A DNA stretch of 58,598 nucleotides from Sneathiella sp. GTDB lineage: Bacteria; Pseudomonadota; Alphaproteobacteria; Sneathiellales; Sneathiellaceae. Below are positions 35,328 to 43,803 of the stretch, piece after piece. The translations under genes were made by a program, and so were the position numbers. The stretch is taken from the NCBI GenBank assembly GCA_021741195.1, contig JAIOYL010000003.1, positions 1-58,598 on the forward strand. The letters run 5' to 3'. The notes below the pieces were generated by a model, which was given only the letters and a program-made list of their open reading frames with translations, did no database searches and was not told where the DNA came from. The stretch's first letter is position 1; each line of letters begins with the position of its first letter.

Positions 35328-36517
35328 TGGAAGTGGTTCTCGTTCTGAATGCTGGCTCGTCCAGCATCAAATTTGCCGTTTACCTGGCGGCCACGTCGGT
35401 CGGCAATCCTTTGATCCGCGGCAAGATAGATGGCATCGGGCGGGCACCGACCTTTCGCGCCCGTAATGCTGAAGGAGGCGACTTGGAAGCTGGCAACCTC
35501 GCCGCGCTCGATATTTCCAACGATCATCGCGAATTGACCGACCGTCTTCTGACCTGGCTGGAAAGTCACGATCAAGGCAACAAAGTGATCGCTGTTGGCC
35601 ACCGTGTGGTCCACGGTGGCCGCTACTTCAGGGTCCCCGTTCTGGTCAATGAGGATATTTTGCGGAAACTGTCGGAACTCATCTCCCTCGCGCCCCTTCA
35701 TCAGCCCAATAACCTCGAACCAATTAAAACCCTGTTGAAAAGAAACCCAACGCTTCCGCAGGTCGCCTGTTTCGATACCAGTTTTCACCGCACGCAGCCA
35801 CGGATTTCAGAGCTCTTCGCTCTGCCCCGCACCCTTACGGACGAAGGCATAATCCGGTATGGGTTTCATGGTCTCTCATATCAATATATCGCAAATGCAA
35901 TGTCGCCTCATCTCGGTGAGCAGGCAGGCGGTCGCGTGGTGGTTGCTCATTTGGGAAATGGGGCCAGCCTCTGCGCCATGAAGGAAAGGCGGAGCGTGGC
36001 CACAAGCATGGGATTCACGGCTCTCGACGGGCTGGTGATGGGGAGCCGCTGCGGCACACTCGATCCCGGCGTTGTTCTGTATCTGATGCAGGATCGTGCG
36101 ATGAATGCGGAGCAAATCCAGCATCTCCTCTATCACGAATCCGGATTGCTCGGCGTGTCCGGCATAAGCAACAATATGCAGGTTCTGCTGCAAAGCACAC
36201 AACCTGAGGCCAAGGAGGCCGTCGATCTGTTCTGCTATCGCGCGGCGAGCGAGCTAGCGGCGCTCATCGTCCCGCTGGAGGGTTTGGATGCAATTGTCTT
36301 TACCGCCGGCATAGGGGAAAATTCGGCCGAGGTGCGCCGACGGATCTGTGCGCACCTCAAATGGCTCGGTGTCGAACTGGATATGGCGGCAAACCAAGCC
36401 AACAAACCTGTAATCAGCACCTCCACATCTAAGATTGCCATTGCCGTTATCCCGACGGATGAAGAAAGGGTGATCGCCGACGCCACTCGTACTATCTTGT
36501 TTGACAAGACTGGGTAA
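35324..36517 (+). CDS. ackA: Acetate kinase family protein
   Basis: A 397-residue ASKHA-fold kinase. LVLNAGSSSIKFAVY is the N-terminal acetate kinase signature, YGFHGLSYQYIA the second; VVAHLGNGASLCAM, TALDGLVMGSRCGTLDPG and FTAGIGENSAEVRRR are also present. It makes ATP and acetate from acetyl-phosphate (or the reverse). It overlaps the Pta fusion by 4 bp, so acetyl-CoA to acetate conversion is encoded as one unit inside the PHA operon, consistent with low-oxygen ATP formation. Confidence 0.94.
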   Translation: MMEVVLVLNAGSSSIKFAVYLAATSVGNPLIRGKIDGIGRAPTFRARNAEGGDLEAGNLAALDISNDHRELTDRLLTWLESHDQGNKVIAVGHRVVHGGRYFRVPVLVNEDILRKLSELISLAPLHQPNNLEPIKTLLKRNPTLPQVACFDTSFHRTQPRISELFALPRTLTDEGIIRYGFHGLSYQYIANAMSPHLGEQAGGRVVVAHLGNGASLCAMKERRSVATSMGFTALDGLVMGSRCGTLDPGVVLYLMQDRAMNAEQIQHLLYHESGLLGVSGISNNMQVLLQSTQPEAKEAVDLFCYRAASELAALIVPLEGLDAIVFTAGIGENSAEVRRRICAHLKWLGVELDMAANQANKPVISTSTSKIAIAVIPTDEERVIADATRTILFDKTG

Positions 36518-36524
36518 AAAATAC

Positions 36525-38252
36525 ATGAGAACCGCAGCCATAGAAAATCTACTCCCGGCCTACAAATGGATGCGGGAATACCGGTTTCAGGATTTTCCGG
36601 GGGACCTGACGGCTGGGATTATCACTGCGATCCTGCTCGTTCCGCAAGCGATGGCCTATTCGATTCTGGCGGGACTTCCACCGGAAGTCGGTCTCTACGC
36701 CAGCATTGCACCCCCCATTCTCTACGCGCTGTTTGGCAGCAGCCGTGCTCTCGCCGTGGGACCTGTCGCCGTAGCCTCGCTGATGGTAGCGAGCGCGCTC
36801 GGCACCATCGCTGTTCCCAAATCTCCGGATTATATCGCCTCCGCGTTAATTCTTGCAGTGTTGACCGGTATTTTCCTCATTTTCATGGGCGTTGCCAAGC
36901 TTGGGTTTCTCGCAAACTTTTTAAGCCACCCGGTCATGTCCGGCTTCACCAGCGCGGCCGCAATCGTGATCGCTTTCAGCCAGTTGAATCATCTTCTAGG
37001 TCTCAATATCCCGCGCGGATCGCGAATTGACGAGGCTGTCCTTTATGTCTTTTCGCATCCCGGCGACGCCAATCTGACAACCGTCACCGTCAGCGCCGCA
37101 GGCCTGATTTTGCTTCTTTTTCTGCGCTGGTATTTAAACCCCCTGCTTGACCGGTTTGGCCTACATTCTGGTGTCGGCAACGCTCTGGTCAAGGCGGGGC
37201 CGATGTTTGTCGTGATCCTCATGACATTTCTTTCTGCCAAAATGCTATGGAATGAAACGGCGGGACTGGTGGTTGTCGGCGATATTCCAGCTGGCCTGCC
37301 GCCTCTTACAATTCCCGCTTTCGACGTTGGCGTATGGACACATCTCAGCGCCTCTGCTGCCCTTATCGCCCTGGTGAGTTTTGTCGAGAGCGTCGCCATC
37401 GCCAGAGTTCTTGCAAGCCGACGGCGCCAGAAGATAGATGTCAATCAGGAATTGGTCGGATTGGGGGTCGCGAATATCGGCGCGGCCTTTACCGGTGGTA
37501 GCCCGGTCTGCGGCGGTTTCAGCCGTTCCGTAGTGAATTTCTCCGCTGGCGCCAATACCCAGCTGGCGGCGATATTCACGGCTATCCTGATTGCTCTCTC
37601 CGTCCTGTTCTTCACACCTCTCTTTTACTATCTGCCGCAGGCCGTTTTGGCGGCAATCATCATCATTGCCGTTCTCGGGCTTGTCGATCTGAAAGCCCTC
37701 AGGGTCAATTGGCTCTATAGCAAAAGCGATGCCGCTGCCTGGATAGTGACGTTCGCCGTTGTTATGGTTGAAGGAATTGAATTGGGAATTGTCGCCGGTA
37801 TCCTAGTGTCGATCGTCCTGTTCCTGTGGCGAAGCAGCCAGCCCCATATTGCCGTCGTCGGCCGGGTGGGCGGCAGTGAGCATTTTCGTAATGTCAAACG
37901 TCATAAGGTCCAGACCTGTCCGCATGTGCTGGCAATCCGGGTAGACGAAAGCCTGTTTTTTGCCAACACCCGTTCGTTCGAAAACTATGTCCTGTCCGCC
38001 GTTGTTGACCAGCCTGAGGTAAAGCATGTCGTCTTTATCTGCAGCGCGATCAATGCCATTGATGGAAGCGCATTGGAATCCCTCGAACAGCTTGTCTCGG
38101 ACTTGCGAAGTGCCAGCGTTACCTTTCATCTCGCAGAAGTAAAAGGACCCGTCATGGACAGGCTCGAAAAAACGGATTTCCTCGAGCATCTGAAACCGGG
38201 AAATGTCTTTCTCAGCACACATGACGCCTTCGTGGCGCTGGACTGCACCTGA
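36525..38252 (+). CDS. SulP family anion transporter with STAS domain
   Basis: I use the ATG at 36525 (575 residues) rather than the TTG at 36501. The N-terminus FPGDLTAGIITAILLVPQAMAYSILAGLPPEVGLYAS is the SulP family signature (shown in part: PQAMAYSILAGLPPEVGLYA). Some 10-12 membrane segments follow, then a cytoplasmic STAS domain (about 440-560, CSAINAIDGSALESLEQLV). Members carry sulfate, bicarbonate, dicarboxylates or other anions; the substrate is not set by sequence. It lies 7 bp after ackA and overlaps the kinase gene by 1 bp. Acetate or bicarbonate transport would fit the context but is speculative. Confidence 0.9.
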   Translation: MRTAAIENLLPAYKWMREYRFQDFPGDLTAGIITAILLVPQAMAYSILAGLPPEVGLYASIAPPILYALFGSSRALAVGPVAVASLMVASALGTIAVPKSPDYIASALILAVLTGIFLIFMGVAKLGFLANFLSHPVMSGFTSAAAIVIAFSQLNHLLGLNIPRGSRIDEAVLYVFSHPGDANLTTVTVSAAGLILLLFLRWYLNPLLDRFGLHSGVGNALVKAGPMFVVILMTFLSAKMLWNETAGLVVVGDIPAGLPPLTIPAFDVGVWTHLSASAALIALVSFVESVAIARVLASRRRQKIDVNQELVGLGVANIGAAFTGGSPVCGGFSRSVVNFSAGANTQLAAIFTAILIALSVLFFTPLFYYLPQAVLAAIIIIAVLGLVDLKALRVNWLYSKSDAAAWIVTFAVVMVEGIELGIVAGILVSIVLFLWRSSQPHIAVVGRVGGSEHFRNVKRHKVQTCPHVLAIRVDESLFFANTRSFENYVLSAVVDQPEVKHVVFICSAINAIDGSALESLEQLVSDLRSASVTFHLAEVKGPVMDRLEKTDFLEHLKPGNVFLSTHDAFVALDCT

Positions 38253-39817
38253 TGTCCAAGATACCCACGACCCTGCAACAAGACGAGCTTATCGCCTTTT
38301 TGAAGGATGCGGGCAGTTATCCCGAAAACCCTGACCATGTCGATTTTCACGAGACACATGGCGCCATGATCTTTCTGGCGGGCTGTTTTGCCTACAAGAT
38401 CAAAAAAGCCGTCAAATTTCCCTATATGGATTTTTCGACCCTGGAAAAGCGACATCATTTTTGTGCACGCGAACTTGAGATCAATCAGCCGCACGCACCC
38501 GACCTATATCAGTGCCTCGTCGCGATCACGCAGAACGAAGACGGATCGCTAACTCTCGGAGGAGATGGCACCGTCGTTGAATGGGCGCTAAAGATGAGAC
38601 GGTTCGATCAGAACAGGATGCTGGACCGGTTGCCGCATTCGGTTGTCATGGAGAAGACGCTGGTCAACAAACTGACCGAGGCAGTTTTTAAGTATCACCA
38701 GGCTGCGGCGAGGATAAACGTCGCGGATGGTCCGCAGAGAATGCAGCTTCTTATTCAGGAATTACTGGACAGCTTTCATGCCTCGCGGGACGTTTTCACG
38801 CCTGGAACGGTAAAAAGCTTTGAAATGCTGGCCATGGCCCTACTTGAACGCGCCCATTACTGCTTGCGTCTCAGGGGTCGGCGCGGGTTCATCCGGCGCT
38901 GCCACGGAGACCTTCATTTGCGTAATATTGTTTTGATGGGTGAGCAGCCCGTACTTTTCGATGCGCTTGAATTCGATGAAGATCTGGCGACAACAGACGT
39001 ACTTTACGATCTGGCCTTCCTGTTGATGGACCTTGACCAGCGCGGCATGAGTCCCGCCGCCAACAGGGTCTTGAACCGGTATCTGTATTATTCCAACGCA
39101 CTTGAGGATATTTATGGCCTGATCGCGATGCCGCTGTTTCTGGCCATAAGGGCGGGCGTTCGCGCAATGGTCGCGGTCGATCATGCCCGGCAGCTCGCAG
39201 GAGATGCGGCGGCCAAGGAACTGACGGCGGCCGATCAATATTTCTTCACAGCCTTGCAATATCTGCAACAGAAGCCGCCCATCCTGATTGCGGTTGGCGG
39301 ATTTTCAGGTACCGGCAAAACGACTCTGGCCGAACTATTGGCGGGATCGCTGGAACATGCGCCAGGCTTCCTTCACTTTCGTTCCGATCTGGAGCGAAAA
39401 TCCCTGTTCAATGTTTCCGAGACCGAGCGTCTGGACCCAAGTTGCTACACAATGGAAGTCAACAAACAGGTTTATGGAAAGTTGCTTCACAAGGTGCGAA
39501 TAGCGCTCAAAGCCCACCAGCGGGTCATTGTTGATGCGGTATTCTCCAAACCCGAAGAGCGGGCGGAGTTTGAAGCGCTTGCTAAAAAATTTGATATTCC
39601 CTTTATCGGCCTATGGCTGGAAGCCGACGAGGAACTGATCGCATCCCGTGTCACGGCTCGAACAATGGACGCATCAGACGCCACGCCTGCTATTGTCCAT
39701 CAGCAGGTGGCGCGTGGTGTTTCCAGCATCCAATGGCACAGGATCGATGCCAGCGGCACCGAATTTGAAACCCTGAAAAACGTCATGGCTATTCCAGAAA
39801 TATCTAATATTGACTGA
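38252..39817 (+). CDS. Bifunctional aminoglycoside phosphotransferase-like / AAA (zeta-type) kinase
   Basis: A 521-residue fusion. The N-terminal ~320 residues have an APH-like kinase fold, with catalytic CHGDLHLRNIVLM and metal-binding LFDALEFDEDLATTDVLYDLAF. The C-terminal ~190 residues are a P-loop kinase (GGFSGTGKTTLAELLAG) with DAVFSKPEERAEFEALAKK. Proteins with this architecture include Mycobacterium tuberculosis Rv2004c, a member of the hypoxia DosR regulon, but the substrate is unknown. Start TGATG overlaps the SulP stop. An FNR-like box overlaps the stop codon. Confidence 0.88.
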   Translation: MSKIPTTLQQDELIAFLKDAGSYPENPDHVDFHETHGAMIFLAGCFAYKIKKAVKFPYMDFSTLEKRHHFCARELEINQPHAPDLYQCLVAITQNEDGSLTLGGDGTVVEWALKMRRFDQNRMLDRLPHSVVMEKTLVNKLTEAVFKYHQAAARINVADGPQRMQLLIQELLDSFHASRDVFTPGTVKSFEMLAMALLERAHYCLRLRGRRGFIRRCHGDLHLRNIVLMGEQPVLFDALEFDEDLATTDVLYDLAFLLMDLDQRGMSPAANRVLNRYLYYSNALEDIYGLIAMPLFLAIRAGVRAMVAVDHARQLAGDAAAKELTAADQYFFTALQYLQQKPPILIAVGGFSGTGKTTLAELLAGSLEHAPGFLHFRSDLERKSLFNVSETERLDPSCYTMEVNKQVYGKLLHKVRIALKAHQRVIVDAVFSKPEERAEFEALAKKFDIPFIGLWLEADEELIASRVTARTMDASDATPAIVHQQVARGVSSIQWHRIDASGTEFETLKNVMAIPEISNID

Positions 39818-39823
39818 GATCAA
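39810..39823 (+). promoter_or_regulatory. Second FNR-like box, upstream of the phasin gene
   Basis: TTGACTGAGATCAA matches TTGAT-N4-ATCAA at nine of ten specified bases. It overlaps the stop codon of the kinase gene and ends 66 bp before the phasin ATG at 39890. A clear -10 at the matching distance is not obvious (an A/T tract is there). Confidence 0.5.
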
Positions 39824-39889
39824 TGCCGGAAAGCAGCATTTCTGCAAAAATTTTTTGATGTTAGCCCGCATTTACCGAAAGGAATGAAA

Positions 39890-40270
39890 ATGGCGCAGAA
39901 AAGCTCTCCCACTTCACAAGATAAGACACTCTTTAGCTTCGCTCCGCCCATGGATTTGCAAGCGACAATGGACATCAACCAAAAGCTTTTAAAGGCCATG
40001 CAGGTGTATAATGAAGAACTGGTAACCTTTGGCAACAATCGCCTGAAAGAGGATCTCGCCGTTTCGCAGAAACTGGCGGAATGCAAAACGGCGCAGGATT
40101 TTATCGGTGTTTATACAGACTTCTATCAAAGAGCTCTAAAACAATATGCGGAAGAGGCGCAAACTCTAGCCAATATTTACACAGTATTCACGAGTGAAAA
40201 GGATAAAGCAACGGTCGCATCCAACAAACCGGAAAATTCAGATATGCCCGAATCAAAAAAACAGGAGTAA
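39890..40270 (+). CDS. Phasin family protein
   Basis: The ATG at 39890 has AAAGGA 6 bp upstream; one at 39884 is too close to it. The 126-residue protein is mostly helical with MDINQKLLKAMQVYNEELVTFGNNRLKEDLAVSQKLAECKTAQDF (partly shown here: LVTFGNNRLKEDLAVSQKLA), the phasin pattern of amphipathic helices. Phasins coat PHA granules. The acidic, disordered C-terminus ends NSDMPESKKQE. It is 72 bp after the kinase gene and may have its own FNR-like promoter. Confidence 0.87.
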   Translation: MAQKSSPTSQDKTLFSFAPPMDLQATMDINQKLLKAMQVYNEELVTFGNNRLKEDLAVSQKLAECKTAQDFIGVYTDFYQRALKQYAEEAQTLANIYTVFTSEKDKATVASNKPENSDMPESKKQE

Positions 40271-40341
40271 TATCCGACAAAATAGGTCGGCGATACAGGC
40301 TTGTGAGAATTGTTCCGCCGTCTGTTACCGCAACCGTCAAG

Positions 40342-41643
40342 CTAGTTTCCTTGCGGGCTCGCCTTATCTAGATTCTTCGGATCAAAAACGTTGCCGAATG
40401 CGCCTTTGCCGGGGCTTTGAACTGGCTTTTCGGGTGTTGCCTGCGGTGCCGTCTTGTCTAGGTTTCCAGGGTCGAAAACATTACCAAAAGCGCCCTTTCC
40501 CGGGCTTTGCGGCACATCGCCCGCTGCTGCGGGCGGCTGAGTTTTGCTGCCACCGAAAACATCCGGGCCTTTCAGCAATTTCTGCTGTTGCTGCTCGAGC
40601 TGCTTTTGCCGGATCGCCTTGATCCGCTCTCCCTGAATAAGGCGCTTCTGTTCGCGGACATCCACCTTGCATTCGGTTGGATTGTAGACTTGTGCAAACC
40701 AGATTGTCGAAAATCCGCCAAGCGCCATCAAGACAAGGATAACGGCCGCGGGATTGCCACGGAAGAACTTCGGCAGCTGAAATCCGCCTGTGACTGCCGC
40801 AACAGGTGCGCCGTTGGCGAGCGCAAGCTGCTGACGGCGGCGATAAATTTCATGCACCAGTGCGCCAACAACAGTCAGAACGATGATGATAAAGGCAAGC
40901 GACGAGATCGAAGGATTGATCCCATAACGCACTTTCTGCGCCAGTTCGATCGTCAGTGTCGGGAATTTTCCGAACGTAAAGGTGGTCGTATTGTAATTTT
41001 CAAACGACGCCAGAAATGCCAGTACCGCTGCAGAGCCAATCGCCGGCTTCATGAAGGGCAAAAGAATTTTCCGAAAAGCCTGGACATTGGTGGCGCCCAG
41101 ATCGAGGGCGGCTTCGGTCAGGCCGGTATCGAAACGCTGCAGTCGGGCAATGAAAACCAGCATGCAATAGGAGGCGATAAAGGTCGATTGCCCCAGGATC
41201 GTCAGGAAAATACCGTTATGCAGGAAACTCCCGCTGCTGAAACCCAGCATGATGTTGATCCTGTCCCAGAAGACAAGCGTGGAGATACCGAGAACGACGC
41301 CGGGGATTAGAATGGGGGCTATAACGATAGTATAATAAGTCGCCCGAAGCTTCGGCCATATCTGCGTGAGCACCAAGGCCCCTGCTAGCCCCATGATAAC
41401 GGAAAGAAAAACTGTGCCTATGCCAACAATAACGCTGTTCTGGATGCCGCTGAGAATTCTCTGATCTCTCGCGAGCACGTCAAACCATTCAAAAGTCAGA
41501 CATTCCCACGGTGCCATTTTTGGAAAGGCTGGCGAGTTGAATGCCGTGATGCTCATGACAATCAACGGGCCCAGAAGATAGCCGAAAAAGACGACAAGAT
41601 AGGCAATCAGGATGAATTTCAGGAGGAAATTTTCAGCCTTCAT
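40342..41643 (-). CDS. PotC-like ABC transporter permease with extra C-terminal segment and repeats
   Basis: A 433-residue permease. Residues 1-270 form a typical MetI-like permease with the inner-membrane EAA loop (EAALDLGATNVQAFRKILLP). The family normally ends near residue 270-280. Here a further membrane segment (about 300-322, AAVILVLMALGGFSTIWFAQ) is followed by a charged coiled stretch (EQKRLIQGERIKAIRQKQLEQ) and a proline/glycine tail holding two near-identical 30-residue repeats. If the core has the usual topology the tail would lie in the periplasm. Last gene of the minus-strand importer operon; start overlaps the PotB-like gene by 4 bp. Confidence 0.9.
   Translation of the reverse strand: MKAENFLLKFILIAYLVVFFGYLLGPLIVMSITAFNSPAFPKMAPWECLTFEWFDVLARDQRILSGIQNSVIVGIGTVFLSVIMGLAGALVLTQIWPKLRATYYTIVIAPILIPGVVLGISTLVFWDRINIMLGFSSGSFLHNGIFLTILGQSTFIASYCMLVFIARLQRFDTGLTEAALDLGATNVQAFRKILLPFMKPAIGSAAVLAFLASFENYNTTTFTFGKFPTLTIELAQKVRYGINPSISSLAFIIIVLTVVGALVHEIYRRRQQLALANGAPVAAVTGGFQLPKFFRGNPAAVILVLMALGGFSTIWFAQVYNPTECKVDVREQKRLIQGERIKAIRQKQLEQQQQKLLKGPDVFGGSKTQPPAAAGDVPQSPGKGAFGNVFDPGNLDKTAPQATPEKPVQSPGKGAFGNVFDPKNLDKASPQGN
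40345..40509 (-). repeat. 30-residue tandem repeat in the PotC-like permease tail
   Basis: Residues 379-408 and 409-433 of the permease both begin QSPGKGAFGNVFDP and continue (G/K)NLDK(T/A)(A/S)PQ. The DNA copies are 90 bp apart in register but have diverged at many third positions, so the protein repeat seems to be kept by selection. An earlier stretch (GPDVFGGSKTQPP) could be a worn third copy. Confidence 0.85.
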
Positions 41644-42569
41644 TTGCCGATATCCCCGATCCTGACCTTGAACAGGCGCATCAGCGACAACACGATCACA
41701 ATGCAGGTGACCAGCAGGACGATGGCAAAGGCAGCGCCACGCGGCCAGTTACCGCCCGTGTTAAACCATTGATAGATGATCTGGGTAAACCAGAGGCTTG
41801 AGGGACCGCCCAGAATTTGCGGTGCCGCCAGCGCGCCCGCCGACAACATGAAAACCATCGTGCAGCCTGAGGAAATTCCCGGCTTCGCATAAGGGATGAC
41901 CACTCGCCAGTGAATACGCCACCAGGGCGCGCCCATATCGCGGGCAGCCTCTATCTGATTGCGGTCAAGGCTCTCGATAACGTTATAGATCGGGAAAATC
42001 ATCAAGAGAATGTAGGCATAGCCGAGGCCGGCATAGAGCGCCACGTTCGCGCGAATAAAATCAATGGGATCACTGATCAGACCCATCGCCAGCATGACTT
42101 CGTTTATGACACCGCTATCACCGAAAATGATGCGGAAGGCGAAGGCGCGCAGAATTTCATTGATCCAGTAGGGAATAATCAGAAGCAGCACCAGGATCCG
42201 TGTCATGCCGCCACCCCTGGATTGACCAAGATAATAGGCAAGCGGATAACATAAAATCAGGTCAAGGATTGTCACGAAAAACGCCGCGAGGAGAGTCCGG
42301 GCAAAGACGGTCAAATCCACTACATTATAGGAAGTATCAGCTCCCGGGGCGCCCAGCACCAGATACTTATAATGTTCAAGAGTGTAAGTGTCTTTTGGCC
42401 CCCCCATCTCCGGCGGCGGTAAATGATGCCGGAATGAAAAATCGAGCATGGATATCTGGGGGAGGACAATCAGGATCACAACCCAGAAAACGACGGCAAC
42501 GAGCAGGAAAATACCGAGCCCAAAACCGTTCCGGTTAAAATAGTTCGACATAATCCGCGTTACCGTCAT
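41640..42569 (-). CDS. PotB-like ABC transporter permease
   Basis: A 309-residue permease with six membrane segments and the EAA loop QIEAARDMGAPWWRIHWRVVIP. It pairs with the PotC-like protein in spermidine/putrescine-type importers. AGGGGG lies 5 bp before the ATG, inside the gap from the ATPase gene, and the end overlaps the next permease by 4 bp. Confidence 0.9.
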   Translation of the reverse strand: MTVTRIMSNYFNRNGFGLGIFLLVAVVFWVVILIVLPQISMLDFSFRHHLPPPEMGGPKDTYTLEHYKYLVLGAPGADTSYNVVDLTVFARTLLAAFFVTILDLILCYPLAYYLGQSRGGGMTRILVLLLIIPYWINEILRAFAFRIIFGDSGVINEVMLAMGLISDPIDFIRANVALYAGLGYAYILLMIFPIYNVIESLDRNQIEAARDMGAPWWRIHWRVVIPYAKPGISSGCTMVFMLSAGALAAPQILGGPSSLWFTQIIYQWFNTGGNWPRGAAFAIVLLVTCIVIVLSLMRLFKVRIGDIGK

Positions 42570-42578
42570 CCAGGCCCC

Positions 42579-43691
42579 CTACTCGCTGGCAAGCTCGCCG
42601 ACGGGCAAAACAACCGCCTGGTCAGGTACATATTCAAGCGTCAGGTTATCGCCTTCCGCCGATTGCCGGTGCTGGCCGATATTGACCAGCGACATCTTGA
42701 TTTCCTTTCCTTCCGCGCCCTCGAGAAAGACGTTGTAAATCTGTCCCTCAAATTCTTCATGCTTGACCATGGCCGTCAATCGGTTGGGAGCGGGTGCCGT
42801 GTCGGCCGCAATATTACAGGCTTCAGGGCGGATAAACATCATCGCCGGGTCGCCAACTTTCAGCTTCCCCCTGGCAGCGGTCGCAATCCGGGCCAATAGC
42901 TCTCCCGAACGGTTTGTATTTATTAACGCCATTTCACCCTCAATGGATTTAATCTTGCCGCGGAAGACATTATTTTCGCCCACGAATGAGGCGACAAAGG
43001 GCGTTGCCGGATCGTTGTAAATGGAATGACCATTCGCGATCTGGTCGACGACGCCCGCCCGCATAACGGCGACATTGTCGGACATGGTCAGGGCTTCTCC
43101 CTGGTCATGGGTGATGTAAATGAAGGTAATCCCGACGCGCTGCTGAATTTCGCGAAGTTCCGTCCGCATATGTTGGCGGAGCTTTAGATCAAGCGCCGAC
43201 AGCGGCTCATCGAGAAGAAGAACGTCCGGCTCCGCGCAGAGGGCGCGGGCAATCGCGACGCGCTGTTTCTGACCACCCGACAACTCCGACGGCAGCTTGT
43301 CTCCCTGATCCGGGAGAGCAATCATGTCCAGAAGTTCGTCCGCGCGCTTGCGGCGATCGGCCTTGCTAACCCCTTTCACTTCAAGGGAGAAGGTAATATT
43401 CTCCCAGACTTTCATTAACGGGAAAAGAGCCAGATTCTGAAATATGAGCGCGGTCGGCCGTTTATTTGGCCCAATACCAGCCATGTCCTTTCCACCTATC
43501 CTCACAGTTCCGTCGCTTGGTTCCAGAAAGCCCGAAACGGCACGTAGGATCGTGGTTTTTCCGCAACCCGATGGTCCGAGAAAAGAGAAAAATTCTCCAC
43601 CCTTGATATCTACATTGGCGTCGCGGACAGCGACAAAGTCACCGAACTTTATCCAGACATTTTCCAGATTAACATCGACCCCTTTACTCAT
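42579..43691 (-). CDS. PotA-like ABC transporter ATP-binding protein
   Basis: A 370-residue ATPase. Walker A GPSGCGKTTILRA, the signature LSGGQKQRVAIARAL, Walker B VLLLDEPLSALD and H-loop ITHDQGEALTMSD are all intact. A C-terminal TOBE domain (about 280-360) is present. The length and TOBE domain fit the spermidine/putrescine/iron branch. It energises uptake through the two downstream permeases. Confidence 0.94.
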   Translation of the reverse strand: MSKGVDVNLENVWIKFGDFVAVRDANVDIKGGEFFSFLGPSGCGKTTILRAVSGFLEPSDGTVRIGGKDMAGIGPNKRPTALIFQNLALFPLMKVWENITFSLEVKGVSKADRRKRADELLDMIALPDQGDKLPSELSGGQKQRVAIARALCAEPDVLLLDEPLSALDLKLRQHMRTELREIQQRVGITFIYITHDQGEALTMSDNVAVMRAGVVDQIANGHSIYNDPATPFVASFVGENNVFRGKIKSIEGEMALINTNRSGELLARIATAARGKLKVGDPAMMFIRPEACNIAADTAPAPNRLTAMVKHEEFEGQIYNVFLEGAEGKEIKMSLVNIGQHRQSAEGDNLTLEYVPDQAVVLPVGELASE

Positions 43692-43761
43692 AAATCATTC
43701 CCTGACTGGCACAATATTCCGATAATGCACCCTCGTTATGGAGGATAAACTGAGGTTCGGC

Positions 43762-43789
43762 ATCCGGGCCCCCGAAAGAGAGCCCGGAT
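43762..43789 (-). other. Stem-loop between the binding protein and ATPase genes
   Basis: An 8-bp perfect inverted repeat, ATCCGGGC / GCCCGGAT, with a 12-nt loop lies 14 bp beyond the binding-protein stop. No T-run follows on the minus strand, so it is more likely an mRNA-stabilising or partial-termination element that lets the binding protein be made in excess. Confidence 0.55.
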
Positions 43790-43803
43790 CCTTAAGTTAA
43801 GCT

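Noticed and set aside
36501-36524. TTG start of the SulP gene overlapping ackA
   Set aside because: The ATG at 36525 starts the conserved part equally well and avoids the overlap; no ribosome site supports the TTG.
40273-40290. CCGAC ... GTCGG hairpin after the phasin gene as a terminator
   Set aside because: The stem is short and not followed by T; both convergent transcripts could end here but the sequence does not show how.
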